This document shows positions 7,497-14,301 of a DNA stretch of 16,804 bases, one piece after another. Positions within the stretch are counted from its first letter, which is position 1. Each line of letters starts with the position of its first letter. The notes below the pieces were generated by a model. The model searched no databases, had not been told where the DNA came from, and was given only the letters and a program-made list of their open reading frames with translations. Made by a program: the position numbers and the translations under genes. This DNA is from Bacteroidota bacterium (GTDB lineage Bacteria > Bacteroidota > Bacteroidia > B-17B0 > Aurantibacillaceae): the NCBI GenBank assembly GCA_025359355.1, contig JANYGR010000267.1, forward strand, positions 1-16,804, read 5' to 3'.

Positions 7497-9107
7497 ATGC
7501 GATTTTTGATAAAAATAGTATTGGCTATCACAGTAGTATCGACGTTGTTTTCTTGTAAAAAAGAAACGACTTGGGATTTAGATGCTGCCATTCCTATTGC
7601 ACAAAGTAATTTGAATATTAGTAATTTTTTTGGAGATACTATCTTTAAAGCTGACCCTAGTGGGTTATTACATATTGCTTTTAGTAAAGATATTTTGAAC
7701 TATACCATGGATAGTTTAGTAAAATTACCAGATACAACCGTTGCTATTAGTTATGTGTCTTTTTTTACCTCTTATATAGCGCCTAATACGGTTATCTATA
7801 CCAATAGTGCTTCTACCGATAAGGAAATCACGTTTAATGTTAGTAATGGAGTAGAGCTCAGTAAGGCTATTGTCAGAAAAGGAATGTTGAAAATTGAATA
7901 TTCTAATACCTATACTCAGCCTTTAAATTTTAATTATGATATTAATTCGGCTACACTGTGGGGAAATATATTACACGTTAATCAAACCATAGGAGCTGGT
8001 TCCATTGCTAATCCAAGTACGATTACTAAATATTATCCCTTAGATGGATATACGATTGCAATGACGGGTTTATCGCTTAATAAAGTGAACACTTTAGTAC
8101 AAACGTATACTATTAGTACGGATGTGTCAGCAGTGGGCGATCAGTTGCAAGTAGGACAAGGGCTACAGGTAAAGCTTTCTTTCGTGGATATTATTCCGGA
8201 ATATATACAGGGATATTTTGGTAAACAAGATTTATCGTTTGGGCCAGATTCATCAGCGATTAGCTTTTTAAAAAATTTCAAACCAAGTAATTTATTATTA
8301 ACTCAATCATCTATTAATTTTCGAATTATTAATGAATTTGGAATTGAAATGAGTAGTTCCATTAATAATTTGAGATCTATTAAAACATCACCTCCAAATG
8401 TGGTTACATTAAATGCAGGTAATTTATTACAATCCATTAATATCAATAGAGCAGGAAAAACCAACAATCCGTCAAACCCTGTTTTTCCTTGGGTGCAGCA
8501 AATAAACATTAATAACACTAACTCTAATTTAAATCCTTTTTTAGAAAACTTACCGAACTATTTTGGTTACTCGGTTCAGGCAAAATTAAATCCCTTGGGT
8601 AATATTTCGGCAGGTAATGATTTTGCGTATTATGGGCATGGTCTTAAAGTGATTGCGGATATTGACATTCCATTGGCTTTATCGGCTAATAGTTTTTATT
8701 TAGTGAATTATGCTAAAGTGGATCTATCTCATTTGAAAGAATTAAACAACGTTAATTATTGCGATTTGTTTTTGCAAGCACGAAACAATTATCCATTCGA
8801 TGCTCAATTACAAGGCTATATGATTAATGATCAAAACCAAATTATTGATTCGATATTTATGCCTGGTCAAAATACGATCAAGCAAGCCGTTACTGATATT
8901 AATAATAATGTATTAAACTACGTGGATACCAAATTAACGGCATCTATCGGTGTTGACAAGGTTGCCAATTTAAAATCGTGCAAGCAAATTAAATTTGTGA
9001 TTCAGTTATTCTTACCCAATCAACCAACTCCTATCAAATTGAAAGAAGATAGTTACTTGGATTTAATGTTGAGTGCAGATGTTAATTATAAAGCACACGT
9101 AAACTAA
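7497..9107 (+). CDS. Large surface or periplasmic lipoprotein of unknown function
   Basis: This is a 536-residue protein with a lipoprotein signal: MRFLIKIVLAITVVSTLFSC, lipobox LFSC with the lipidated Cys20, followed by KKE. The early segment TWDLDAAIPIAQSNLNISNFFGD resembles a motif seen at the start of many Bacteroidota lipoproteins of unknown function. The remainder is rich in Asn, Ser, Thr and alternating hydrophobic residues, with many predicted beta strands and no transmembrane helix. It has no catalytic motif and no C-terminal type IX sorting signal that I can recognise. The start is fixed by the signal peptide. Its stop overlaps the next start by one base (TAATG), so it is translationally coupled to an outer-membrane barrel-like protein; the two probably form a cell-envelope pair. 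Confidence 0.8.
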   Translation: MRFLIKIVLAITVVSTLFSCKKETTWDLDAAIPIAQSNLNISNFFGDTIFKADPSGLLHIAFSKDILNYTMDSLVKLPDTTVAISYVSFFTSYIAPNTVIYTNSASTDKEITFNVSNGVELSKAIVRKGMLKIEYSNTYTQPLNFNYDINSATLWGNILHVNQTIGAGSIANPSTITKYYPLDGYTIAMTGLSLNKVNTLVQTYTISTDVSAVGDQLQVGQGLQVKLSFVDIIPEYIQGYFGKQDLSFGPDSSAISFLKNFKPSNLLLTQSSINFRIINEFGIEMSSSINNLRSIKTSPPNVVTLNAGNLLQSININRAGKTNNPSNPVFPWVQQININNTNSNLNPFLENLPNYFGYSVQAKLNPLGNISAGNDFAYYGHGLKVIADIDIPLALSANSFYLVNYAKVDLSHLKELNNVNYCDLFLQARNNYPFDAQLQGYMINDQNQIIDSIFMPGQNTIKQAVTDINNNVLNYVDTKLTASIGVDKVANLKSCKQIKFVIQLFLPNQPTPIKLKEDSYLDLMLSADVNYKAHVN

Positions 9108-10369
9108 TGATACGGAGTTCTAAAAAATTAAACTACTGCGTATTCATTTTATGTTTATCCACTGCTGCTTTTTCTCAGTATAACTCAGAGTTTTTAAATT
9201 TTGAAAAAACGGGACGAAGTATTTCTTTGAATGGAGAATATGAGTTAGGCTCTAATGGGGTTTATAATGGCTTGGTCAATAAATTTTTATACGGAGGTTA
9301 TATTGATAAAGCAACTAAGGATGCATCGGATAAAACGATGAAACAACTGAATGTAGCTGGTGCTAATATTAATTATGATCTGTCCGTGTTTTTTGGTAGA
9401 AGCCCTAAGTATTCCTTTTTAATAGGAGTTAAGGATCAACTCATTTTTAACTCATCATTTACCAAAGATTTTTATGAGTTAGCCATGTATGGTAATAAGC
9501 CTTACTTAGGTGAAACTAAAAGCTTAGCTGGTTCTAGTATAAACTACCTTCATTTTCAGGAAATGAAGTTGGGGTTAATTTGGCATAAAGTAGATTCGAC
9601 AGCAAAAATTGGAGCTTCTATTTCTTTATTAAAAGGTCAGCAATTATTTCATATCAGAGCGATGCCTGGCTCATCCTTATATACCAATAATGATGGTACT
9701 GAATTAATTTTTAATTCGCATTTTAATATGGCATTAAGCGATACAAATTATCGTAAAAATCCTTTAGCCTTTACTGGTATTGGCGCCAGTGCCGATATCT
9801 TTTTTGAAACTCCTTACAAAACTAAGAACGGTAAAGAATGTGTATTGACCGTGAATGCGAATAACATTGGTTTTTTACATTGGACAGATAATAGCGTTCA
9901 GTATAGTAGTGATTCGTCCATCAAATACACGGGTTATCATATTAATAATTTATTTGATTTAAAAGATTCTACCTTATCTTCCATAAACCGCGATACTATT
10001 GTGCATAAGCTCACAGGTGCACGAAAGCAATCTTTTAATGTGAATATTCCTACCAACTTAATTATTATTAATAAAATTAAATTTACGTCTAAGTTTACAT
10101 TAGGTGTTGGTTTTAGGTATTTATTTAATTCTAATTTTAAACCTTATTTTTTTACAGATGGAGAATATGCGTTTACACCTAAGTTAACAGGTGCTTTACA
10201 CATAGGCTACGGTGGTTACTCCAAGTTGAATATAGGATTAGCATTTTCATACAATACTAAAAATTGGTATTTTAAATTGGGTAGTAATAGTTTACAAGGC
10301 TATATATCGCCCGCAAATACTTACGGTCAGGGTGCTTTTTTAAGTTTGGCTAAAAAATTTAAGAGATAA
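9107..10369 (+). CDS. Outer-membrane beta-barrel protein of unknown function (DUF5723-like)
   Basis: This is a 420-residue protein with a signal peptide (KKLNYCVFILCLSTAAFSQ, cut after about residue 23). The mature part alternates short polar turns with amphipathic, aromatic-ended strands (for example FTLGVGFRYLFNSNFKPYFFTDGEYAF and LTGALHIGYGGYSKLNIGLAFSYNTKNWYFKLGSNS). It ends GAFLSLAKKFKR, typical of a Bacteroidota outer-membrane barrel. Its length and layout fit the uncharacterised family DUF5723, though this rests on general resemblance. The coupled upstream lipoprotein suggests that the two act together at the outer membrane; nothing shows what they bind or move. No TonB box or plug domain is seen, so it is not a TonB-dependent receptor. 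Confidence 0.75.
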   Translation: MIRSSKKLNYCVFILCLSTAAFSQYNSEFLNFEKTGRSISLNGEYELGSNGVYNGLVNKFLYGGYIDKATKDASDKTMKQLNVAGANINYDLSVFFGRSPKYSFLIGVKDQLIFNSSFTKDFYELAMYGNKPYLGETKSLAGSSINYLHFQEMKLGLIWHKVDSTAKIGASISLLKGQQLFHIRAMPGSSLYTNNDGTELIFNSHFNMALSDTNYRKNPLAFTGIGASADIFFETPYKTKNGKECVLTVNANNIGFLHWTDNSVQYSSDSSIKYTGYHINNLFDLKDSTLSSINRDTIVHKLTGARKQSFNVNIPTNLIIINKIKFTSKFTLGVGFRYLFNSNFKPYFFTDGEYAFTPKLTGALHIGYGGYSKLNIGLAFSYNTKNWYFKLGSNSLQGYISPANTYGQGAFLSLAKKFKR

Positions 10370-10414
10370 ATACAGCTATCGATATTGTACTTTTTAGTTG
10401 AATAAACATACCAA

Positions 10415-11314
10415 ATGAAAATTGCCTCCAATAAATTATCTGATTTATATGCTTTTTATAAAAGCGAATTAGCTACTATTTATGAGCAAGACGAGCTTAT
10501 GTCCATTTTTGAATTAGTATGCGGAAAAAATTTAAACTATTCAAAAACGGAAGTTAAACAACACTTTCATGAAAACATCAATCAATCAGATGTATTAAAA
10601 ATATACGATGCTTGTTTGGAATTAAAAACTGGTACACCTGTTCAATATATTTTAAAAGAAGCTTTTTTTTACGATTCGTTTTTTGAAGTAACTTCCGCAG
10701 TACTTATTCCACGCCCAGAAACAGAGGAGTTGGTAGATAGAGTAGTTGCAGATTATAGATTACAAATTTCAGATTCAATAAGCAACAATCAACAATCAAC
10801 AATCTTAGATATTGGAACAGGTTCTGGTTGTATTCCCATTACTCTAAAAAAACAATTTCCTTCAGCTCTAGTTGCCGGGATTGATGTATCCGAAAAAGCC
10901 TTAGAGGTTGCCAAACGAAATGCCATCAAACACAACGTAGAAGTTGAATTTATTAAACTAGATATTTTAACTGAATTCAACTCATCACTCATCACTCATC
11001 GCTCATCACTCATTATTAGCAATCCTCCTTATGTGTTAAAGTCGGAAGCGGAACAAATGGCAAAACGGGTATTGAGTCACGAACCCCATTTAGCACTGTT
11101 TGTAGAAGACGATGATCCGATTATTTTTTATAAACGCATTATTGATTTGTGCGATACACATTTAGAAAAAAACGGTTGCTTGTATTTTGAATTAAACCCC
11201 TTATATGCTCATGCCGTAAATGATTATGCCATTGCCAGTAATCTCTTTATATTTAGTGAAATTTTACTGGATATGAGTGGTAAACAACGATTTTTAAAAG
11301 CACAGAAAAAATGA
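10415..11314 (+). CDS. prmC: Release factor glutamine N5-methyltransferase PrmC, containing two heptamer tandem repeats
   Basis: PrmC transfers a methyl group from S-adenosylmethionine to the Gln of the GGQ motif in release factors RF1 and RF2. The 299-residue protein has the usual helical N-terminal domain (about 1-95), IPRPETEELV at 98-107, the SAM-binding motif LDIGTGSGCI at 131-140, GIDVSEKALEVAKRNA at 155-170, and the substrate motif NPPY at 203-206 preceded by IIS. Two stretches are encoded by 7-base tandem repeats: residues about 123-130 (NNQQSTI), just before the SAM motif, and 190-200 (SSLITHRSSLI), which forms the strand leading into NPPY. Both keep the frame open and all catalytic motifs survive, so the gene is judged functional. 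It overlaps the next gene by four bases (ATGA), indicating coupled translation. Confidence 0.93.
   Translation: MKIASNKLSDLYAFYKSELATIYEQDELMSIFELVCGKNLNYSKTEVKQHFHENINQSDVLKIYDACLELKTGTPVQYILKEAFFYDSFFEVTSAVLIPRPETEELVDRVVADYRLQISDSISNNQQSTILDIGTGSGCIPITLKKQFPSALVAGIDVSEKALEVAKRNAIKHNVEVEFIKLDILTEFNSSLITHRSSLIISNPPYVLKSEAEQMAKRVLSHEPHLALFVEDDDPIIFYKRIIDLCDTHLEKNGCLYFELNPLYAHAVNDYAIASNLFIFSEILLDMSGKQRFLKAQKK
10783..10804. repeat. Heptanucleotide tandem repeat caacaat x3 inside prmC
   Basis: Three exact head-to-tail copies of caacaat (10783-10789, 10790-10796, 10797-10803) plus one base of a fourth. They encode NNQQSTI just before the SAM-binding motif. The unit length is not a multiple of three, so gain or loss of one copy would shift the prmC frame. 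Confidence 0.9.
10982..11013. repeat. Heptanucleotide tandem repeat tcatcac x4.5 inside prmC
   Basis: Units of tcatcac lie at 10982-10988 and 10989-10995, a variant tcatcgc at 10996-11002, then tcatcac at 11003-11009 and a partial tcat. They encode most of SSLITHRSSLI, immediately upstream of ISNPPY. The unit sequence differs from the first prmC repeat, but the period of seven is the same. Confidence 0.92.
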
Positions 11315-12096
11315 AAATACTTAACTTAATTTTATTATTTGTTTCACTAAGTTTGTTTTCGCAAGAACGCATAGAAACGAATGTTGATGTTGTGGCACAC
11401 GCTGTTGGTGGGCAAACCGACGTTGATTATATTTTTGCTACCCAAGTTATTTATCCGCCAACCTTATTAAAAAAAGGTGTAAGTGAAGATGTAACGGTGT
11501 ATTTTACGGTAACGGCAACAGGCATTGTAAAGGATCTTGATTTTAAACAGGCATTTAGAGAAGAGTTTAAAACCGAAGTAAAACGGTTATTGCGTTTTAT
11601 TAATTTTGAACCTGCTAAAATTGGTAATGTAAATGTGGCCTCTCAAACTTTCTTAACCTTTAAGTTTAGCCCCGATAGCTACCGTAAATACTGCAAACAA
11701 CGAGGATTTATTATCCCTAAGGATATCAAAAATTACGATACCAGTTTTGTAGTGTATGATAGAGCCGACGAATCGCCTGAGTATAGTAGGGGAGAAGATG
11801 CCTTAAATCAATACATACTAGATAATTTAGAATACCCCGATTTAGCTATCAGACAAGGATTGCAAGGCACTGTTATTTTAGGCTTTATAGTAGAAGCTAA
11901 TGGAACCATTAGTAATATTGTGATTCAAAAAGAATTTAATCATTTATGTACCAATGAAGCCATTAAAACATTGCGAAATACCAAATGGAAATCTGGTAAA
12001 AAAGATGGCAAAAATATTAGGTACATCACTAAGTATCCCATCGTATTTAATTTAAAAAACATTAATAAAGATAACGCTACGAGCGAACAACGGTAA
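11311..12096 (+). CDS. Exported protein with two TonB C-terminal-like domains
   Basis: This is a 261-residue protein with a short signal peptide (MKILNLILLFVSLSLFSQ). Residues about 160-250 form a recognisable TonB C-terminal domain: YPDLAIRQGLQGTVILGFIVEANGTISNI, followed by NEAIKTLRNTKWKSGKKDGK and a final strand. Residues about 40-120 look like a more degenerate copy: IYPPTLLKKGVSEDVTVYFTVTATGIVKDL, then EFKTEVKRLLRFINFEPAKI. It lacks a membrane anchor with a proline-rich linker, so it is unlikely to be a standard energy transducer for a TonB-dependent receptor. In Bacteroidota such domains also occur in soluble periplasmic proteins. It overlaps prmC by four bases, but a functional link is not obvious. 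Confidence 0.8.
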   Translation: MKILNLILLFVSLSLFSQERIETNVDVVAHAVGGQTDVDYIFATQVIYPPTLLKKGVSEDVTVYFTVTATGIVKDLDFKQAFREEFKTEVKRLLRFINFEPAKIGNVNVASQTFLTFKFSPDSYRKYCKQRGFIIPKDIKNYDTSFVVYDRADESPEYSRGEDALNQYILDNLEYPDLAIRQGLQGTVILGFIVEANGTISNIVIQKEFNHLCTNEAIKTLRNTKWKSGKKDGKNIRYITKYPIVFNLKNINKDNATSEQR

Positions 12097-12098
12097 GT

Positions 12099-12175
12099 GA
12101 AGGGATGGGAGAGACTGAAGGGACTGGAGAGAGGGAAGAGACAAAAGGGATACAAGATTTAGGAGGAAAGACAAA
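12099..12175. repeat. Purine-rich tract with imperfect 18-base repeat
   Basis: Directly after the TonB-C-like gene, the plus strand is almost entirely A and G. An 18-base unit starting gaagggat at 12099 recurs imperfectly at 12117 (gaaggga then ctggagagagg), with further g/a-rich words to about 12175. No gene covers it. Together with the segment up to 12301, it fills the gap before hutH. Confidence 0.5.
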
Positions 12176-12240
12176 ACTTTAAAAAATAATAATTCATAAA
12201 TCAAACAAATACAAAACATAGATTACTAACGCATTATAAA

Positions 12241-12278
12241 AACTCAGTGTACTCTTTTTTTCTCATGAGACTCTGTGT
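12241..12278. repeat. Repeated word actcwgtgt and a 10-bp palindrome upstream of hutH
   Basis: The words actcagtgt (12242-12250) and actctgtgt (12270-12278) are 28 bases apart on the same strand, with a T-run and the perfect palindrome tctcatgaga (12261-12270) between them. This lies 24-60 bases before the hutH ATG and may be an operator or a degenerate dispersed repeat. No TAnnTTTG promoter box was recognised here. Confidence 0.35.
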
Positions 12279-12301
12279 TAAATTTTTTAAAACCAATTCA
12301 A

Positions 12302-13789
12302 ATGAAACACAGCATCAGCCCCGACAAAGCAATTACTTTACAAGACGTTAAACACATCATAGATTCTAACGCTACCTTAGAATTATCGGATAAAACGAAA
12401 CAACAAATAATAGCTTGTCGCGAGTATTTAGATAAAAAAATGGCTGCTCAAAAAGAGCCTATTTACGGTATTAACACAGGTTTTGGTTCTTTATGCAATG
12501 TAGTAATTCCTAATAATGAATTAGAACAATTACAAACTAATTTAGTAATGTCGCACGCCTGCGGTATGGGCAACGAAGTGCCATTAGAAATTGTGCGCTT
12601 AATGTTGTTGCTAAAAATACAATCCTTATCCTACGGAAAAAGTGCCGTGCAATTACAAACCGTTGAACGTTTAATTGATTTATACAATCATAAAATTTAT
12701 CCAATTGTATACCAACAAGGCTCTTTGGGCGCTAGTGGCGACTTATCGCCTTTAGCACATTTATCTTTGCCGTTACTTGGTATGGGCGAAGTTAATTACC
12801 AAGGCAATAAATATCCTGCCGAAGTGGTATTAAAGCAATTGAAATTAGAACCTATCACCTTAAAATCAAAAGAAGGTTTGGCTTTGCTTAATGGAACTCA
12901 GTTTATGAGTGCTTATGGTGTGTGGTGTTTATTAAAATCACATAAATTAAATGCCTTAGCTGATTTTATTGGCGCTATTAGTTTAGATGCCTTTGATGGT
13001 CGTGTTGAACCGTTTAAAGATAATATACATATCATTCGCCCACACAAAGGGCAATTGCAAACAGCGCAAACCATCCGAAAACATTTAGAAGGAAGTGAAA
13101 TACTGGCGCAGAAAAAAGTACAGGTTCAAGATCCTTATTCATTCCGTTGTATTCCGCAAGTGCATGGTGCAACTAAAGATGCTACCAATTATGTGAACTC
13201 GGTATTTGAAACAGAAATTAATTCGGTAACCGATAATCCAACAGTATTTCCAGAGGACGATGAAATTATTAGTGGCGGAAATTTCCACGGACAACCTTTA
13301 GCAATTTCTTTAGATTTTTTAGCCATTGCGATGGCCGAGTTAGGAAGCATCTCCGAACGCCGTGTGTATCAATTAATTTCAGGCATTCGTAATTTGCCAG
13401 CTTTTTTAGTGGCTAAGCCAGGTTTAAATTCAGGCTTTATGATTCCTCAATATACCGCAGCAAGTATCGTGTCTCAAAATAAACAATTATGTACACCTGC
13501 TAGTATAGATAGTATTGTTTCGAGTAATGGACAAGAAGACCATGTGAGTATGGGAGCTAATGCAGCTACCAAATGTTTTCAAGTGATAGAGAATGTAGAG
13601 AAATTATTAGCCATCGAATTACTGAATGCCTCACAGGCATTGGAGTTCCGACGCCCATTAAAATCGTCTCAAAAAATAGAAAAAGTATTAGCTGATTTTA
13701 GAAAACTGATTCCCTTTATTAAAGATGATAAAGTGATGTATCAAGAAATGGAGGCTACCTTACAATTTATTAAGACTTTAGCTTTATAA
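12302..13789 (+). CDS. hutH: Histidine ammonia-lyase
   Basis: HutH removes ammonia from L-histidine to give urocanate, the first step of histidine breakdown in the cytoplasm. The protein has 495 residues from the ATG at 12302; the frame is open back to a GTG at 12275, but the ATG gives the family-typical N-terminus (MKHSISPDKAITLQDV). The self-forming MIO cofactor comes from Ala144-Ser145-Gly146 in GSLGASGDLSPLAHLSLPLLG. Other family motifs are YGINTGFGSL (Tyr55), NLVMSHACGMG (the Ser-His pair typical of histidine-specific enzymes), QDPYSFRCIPQVHGA, TDNPTVF, GGNFHGQPLA and QEDHVSMGANAATK. Length and active-site residues are normal. No hutU, hutI or formiminotransferase gene is in view, so it is either split from them or at the edge of a hut cluster; none is present in the next 3 kb downstream. 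Confidence 0.95.
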   Translation: MKHSISPDKAITLQDVKHIIDSNATLELSDKTKQQIIACREYLDKKMAAQKEPIYGINTGFGSLCNVVIPNNELEQLQTNLVMSHACGMGNEVPLEIVRLMLLLKIQSLSYGKSAVQLQTVERLIDLYNHKIYPIVYQQGSLGASGDLSPLAHLSLPLLGMGEVNYQGNKYPAEVVLKQLKLEPITLKSKEGLALLNGTQFMSAYGVWCLLKSHKLNALADFIGAISLDAFDGRVEPFKDNIHIIRPHKGQLQTAQTIRKHLEGSEILAQKKVQVQDPYSFRCIPQVHGATKDATNYVNSVFETEINSVTDNPTVFPEDDEIISGGNFHGQPLAISLDFLAIAMAELGSISERRVYQLISGIRNLPAFLVAKPGLNSGFMIPQYTAASIVSQNKQLCTPASIDSIVSSNGQEDHVSMGANAATKCFQVIENVEKLLAIELLNASQALEFRRPLKSSQKIEKVLADFRKLIPFIKDDKVMYQEMEATLQFIKTLAL

Positions 13790-13813
13790 GAATTGATATA
13801 GTTAGAGTTCTCA

Positions 13814-13956
13814 AAAAACGAGGCTGTCTCAAAAGTCGATATTACGGTCATCCTGAACTTGTTTCAGGATCTAAAAACCAGTAAAATCAATACATTTAGA
13901 GATGCTGAAATAAATTCAGCATGACTAAATGCTACTTTTGATACAGCCTCATTTTT
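13814..13956. mobile_element. Nested inverted-repeat element (MITE-like) downstream of hutH
   Basis: The outer arms 13814-13836 and 13934-13956 form a 23-bp inverted repeat with two mismatches (core gaggctgtctcaaaagt). Such ends resemble transposon termini of the IS kind common in Bacteroidota. Inside, 13847-13872 and 13900-13925 form a second inverted repeat of 26 bp with about four mismatches, and each of these arms is itself a hairpin: atcctgaa/ttcaggat (13850-13857, 13863-13870) and atgctgaa/ttcagcat (13902-13909, 13915-13922). There is no room for a transposase. It begins 25 bases after the hutH stop and may also serve as its terminator. No clear target-site duplication was seen. Confidence 0.65.
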
Positions 13957-13967
13957 ACATTAAACAC

Positions 13968-14063
13968 TTAGCTGAGTATAGGCGTTTTGACAACCTGAGC
14001 AATAGAATTGAAGCTTAGTTGATTATAAGCATTTGTAAATAGATAATTAAGTTGAGCATAGCG
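13968..14063 (+). repeat. Three degenerate direct repeats of about 16 bases
   Basis: Related words occur at 13968 (ttagctgagtataggcg), 14015 (ttagttgattataagca) and 14047 (ttaagttgagcatagcg), all on the plus strand. They share tta, g(c/t)tga, ata and gc at the same relative places. They lie between the inverted-repeat element and the restriction-modification operon, where there is no gene. Their role is unknown; they may be protein-binding sites or remnants of an insertion boundary. Confidence 0.35.
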
Positions 14064-14100
14064 AACATACGGGTGCTAGATTGGCGTATGTTTTGTATAT
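14064..14100 (+). other. Hairpin followed by T-rich run
   Basis: The perfect 8-bp inverted repeat aacatacg (14064-14071) and cgtatgtt (14085-14092) has a 13-base loop and leads into ttttgtatat. It could be a weak terminator or part of the left boundary of the restriction-modification cassette. The large loop makes a strong terminator unlikely. Confidence 0.3.
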
Positions 14101-14119
14101 TTATAGCGCTTAGCGATAA

Positions 14120-14133
14120 GTTACAGGCAAGCG
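14120..14133 (+). repeat. Left copy of an inverted repeat flanking the restriction-modification operon
   Basis: The 14-base word gttacaggcaagcg reappears as its reverse complement, with two mismatches, at 16687-16700 (cgccagcctgtaac). The nine bases gttacaggc are identical. The two copies enclose the methyltransferase and endonuclease genes, 182 bases before the first start and 51 bases after the last stop. Confidence 0.45.
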
Positions 14134-14150
14134 AAGAGCGACAGTGCAAC

Positions 14151-14172
14151 CATCAACATTTGTGCTGACATC
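14151..14172 (+). repeat. Left member of a direct-repeat family also found downstream of the endonuclease gene
   Basis: The 11 bases catcaacattt (14151-14161) recur exactly at 16772-16782, and similarity continues through the following bases (tgctga / tggtga). A third relative is at 16735 (catacacatttgtgg). All are on the plus strand. They lie outside the two coding regions and suggest that the flanks of the cassette share ancestry. Confidence 0.4.
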
Positions 14173-14230
14173 GGACGACAAAATACACCAAAGCCCTCCC
14201 ACCAACCGACTGTATAGACTGTTGAAAATT

Positions 14231-14262
14231 AGGAGGACAAAATGGACTTTATTAGCAATTAA
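14231..14262 (+). CDS. Six-codon leader-like ORF with strong Shine-Dalgarno
   Basis: AGGAGG (14231-14236) stands five bases before an ATG at 14242, which opens a six-codon frame, MDFISN, ending at TAA 14260-14262. This is the strongest ribosome-binding site in the window, in a lineage that seldom uses one. It lies 39 bases upstream of the methyltransferase start and its stop overlaps a hairpin. It may be a leader peptide tuning methyltransferase translation, or the relic of a start from the donor of this cassette. The evidence is positional only. Confidence 0.3.
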
Positions 14263-14285
14263 ATTGCGAACTTGCAACTTTAATT
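14257..14285 (+). promoter_or_regulatory. Hairpin between leader ORF and methyltransferase start
   Basis: The arms aattaaattgc (14257-14267) and gcaactttaatt (14274-14285) pair over 11 bp with one bulged C and a 6-base loop. The structure begins at the stop of the small leader ORF and ends 16 bases before the methyltransferase ATG, so in RNA it could affect access to that start. It lacks a long U-run for a classic terminator. Confidence 0.35.
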
Positions 14286-14301
14286 TTGACAAAAAAAATC
14301 A

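Noticed and set aside
10783..11013. Disruption of prmC by the tandem repeats (pseudogene)
   Set aside because: The frame stays open over the full normal length and the SAM and NPPY motifs are intact.
10982..11013. CRISPR-like array
   Set aside because: The seven-base units have no spacers and lie inside a coding sequence; no cas genes are present.
12275..12301. GTG start nine codons upstream for hutH
   Set aside because: The extension MLNFLKPIQ is not typical of the family, and the ATG at 12302 gives the normal N-terminus.
14110..14292. Leftward 60-residue open frame upstream of the methyltransferase, possibly an antitoxin or controller
   Set aside because: It has no recognisable domain, covers the flanking repeats, and overlaps the leader-like segment. 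A controller gene would be expected to show a clear helix-turn-helix.
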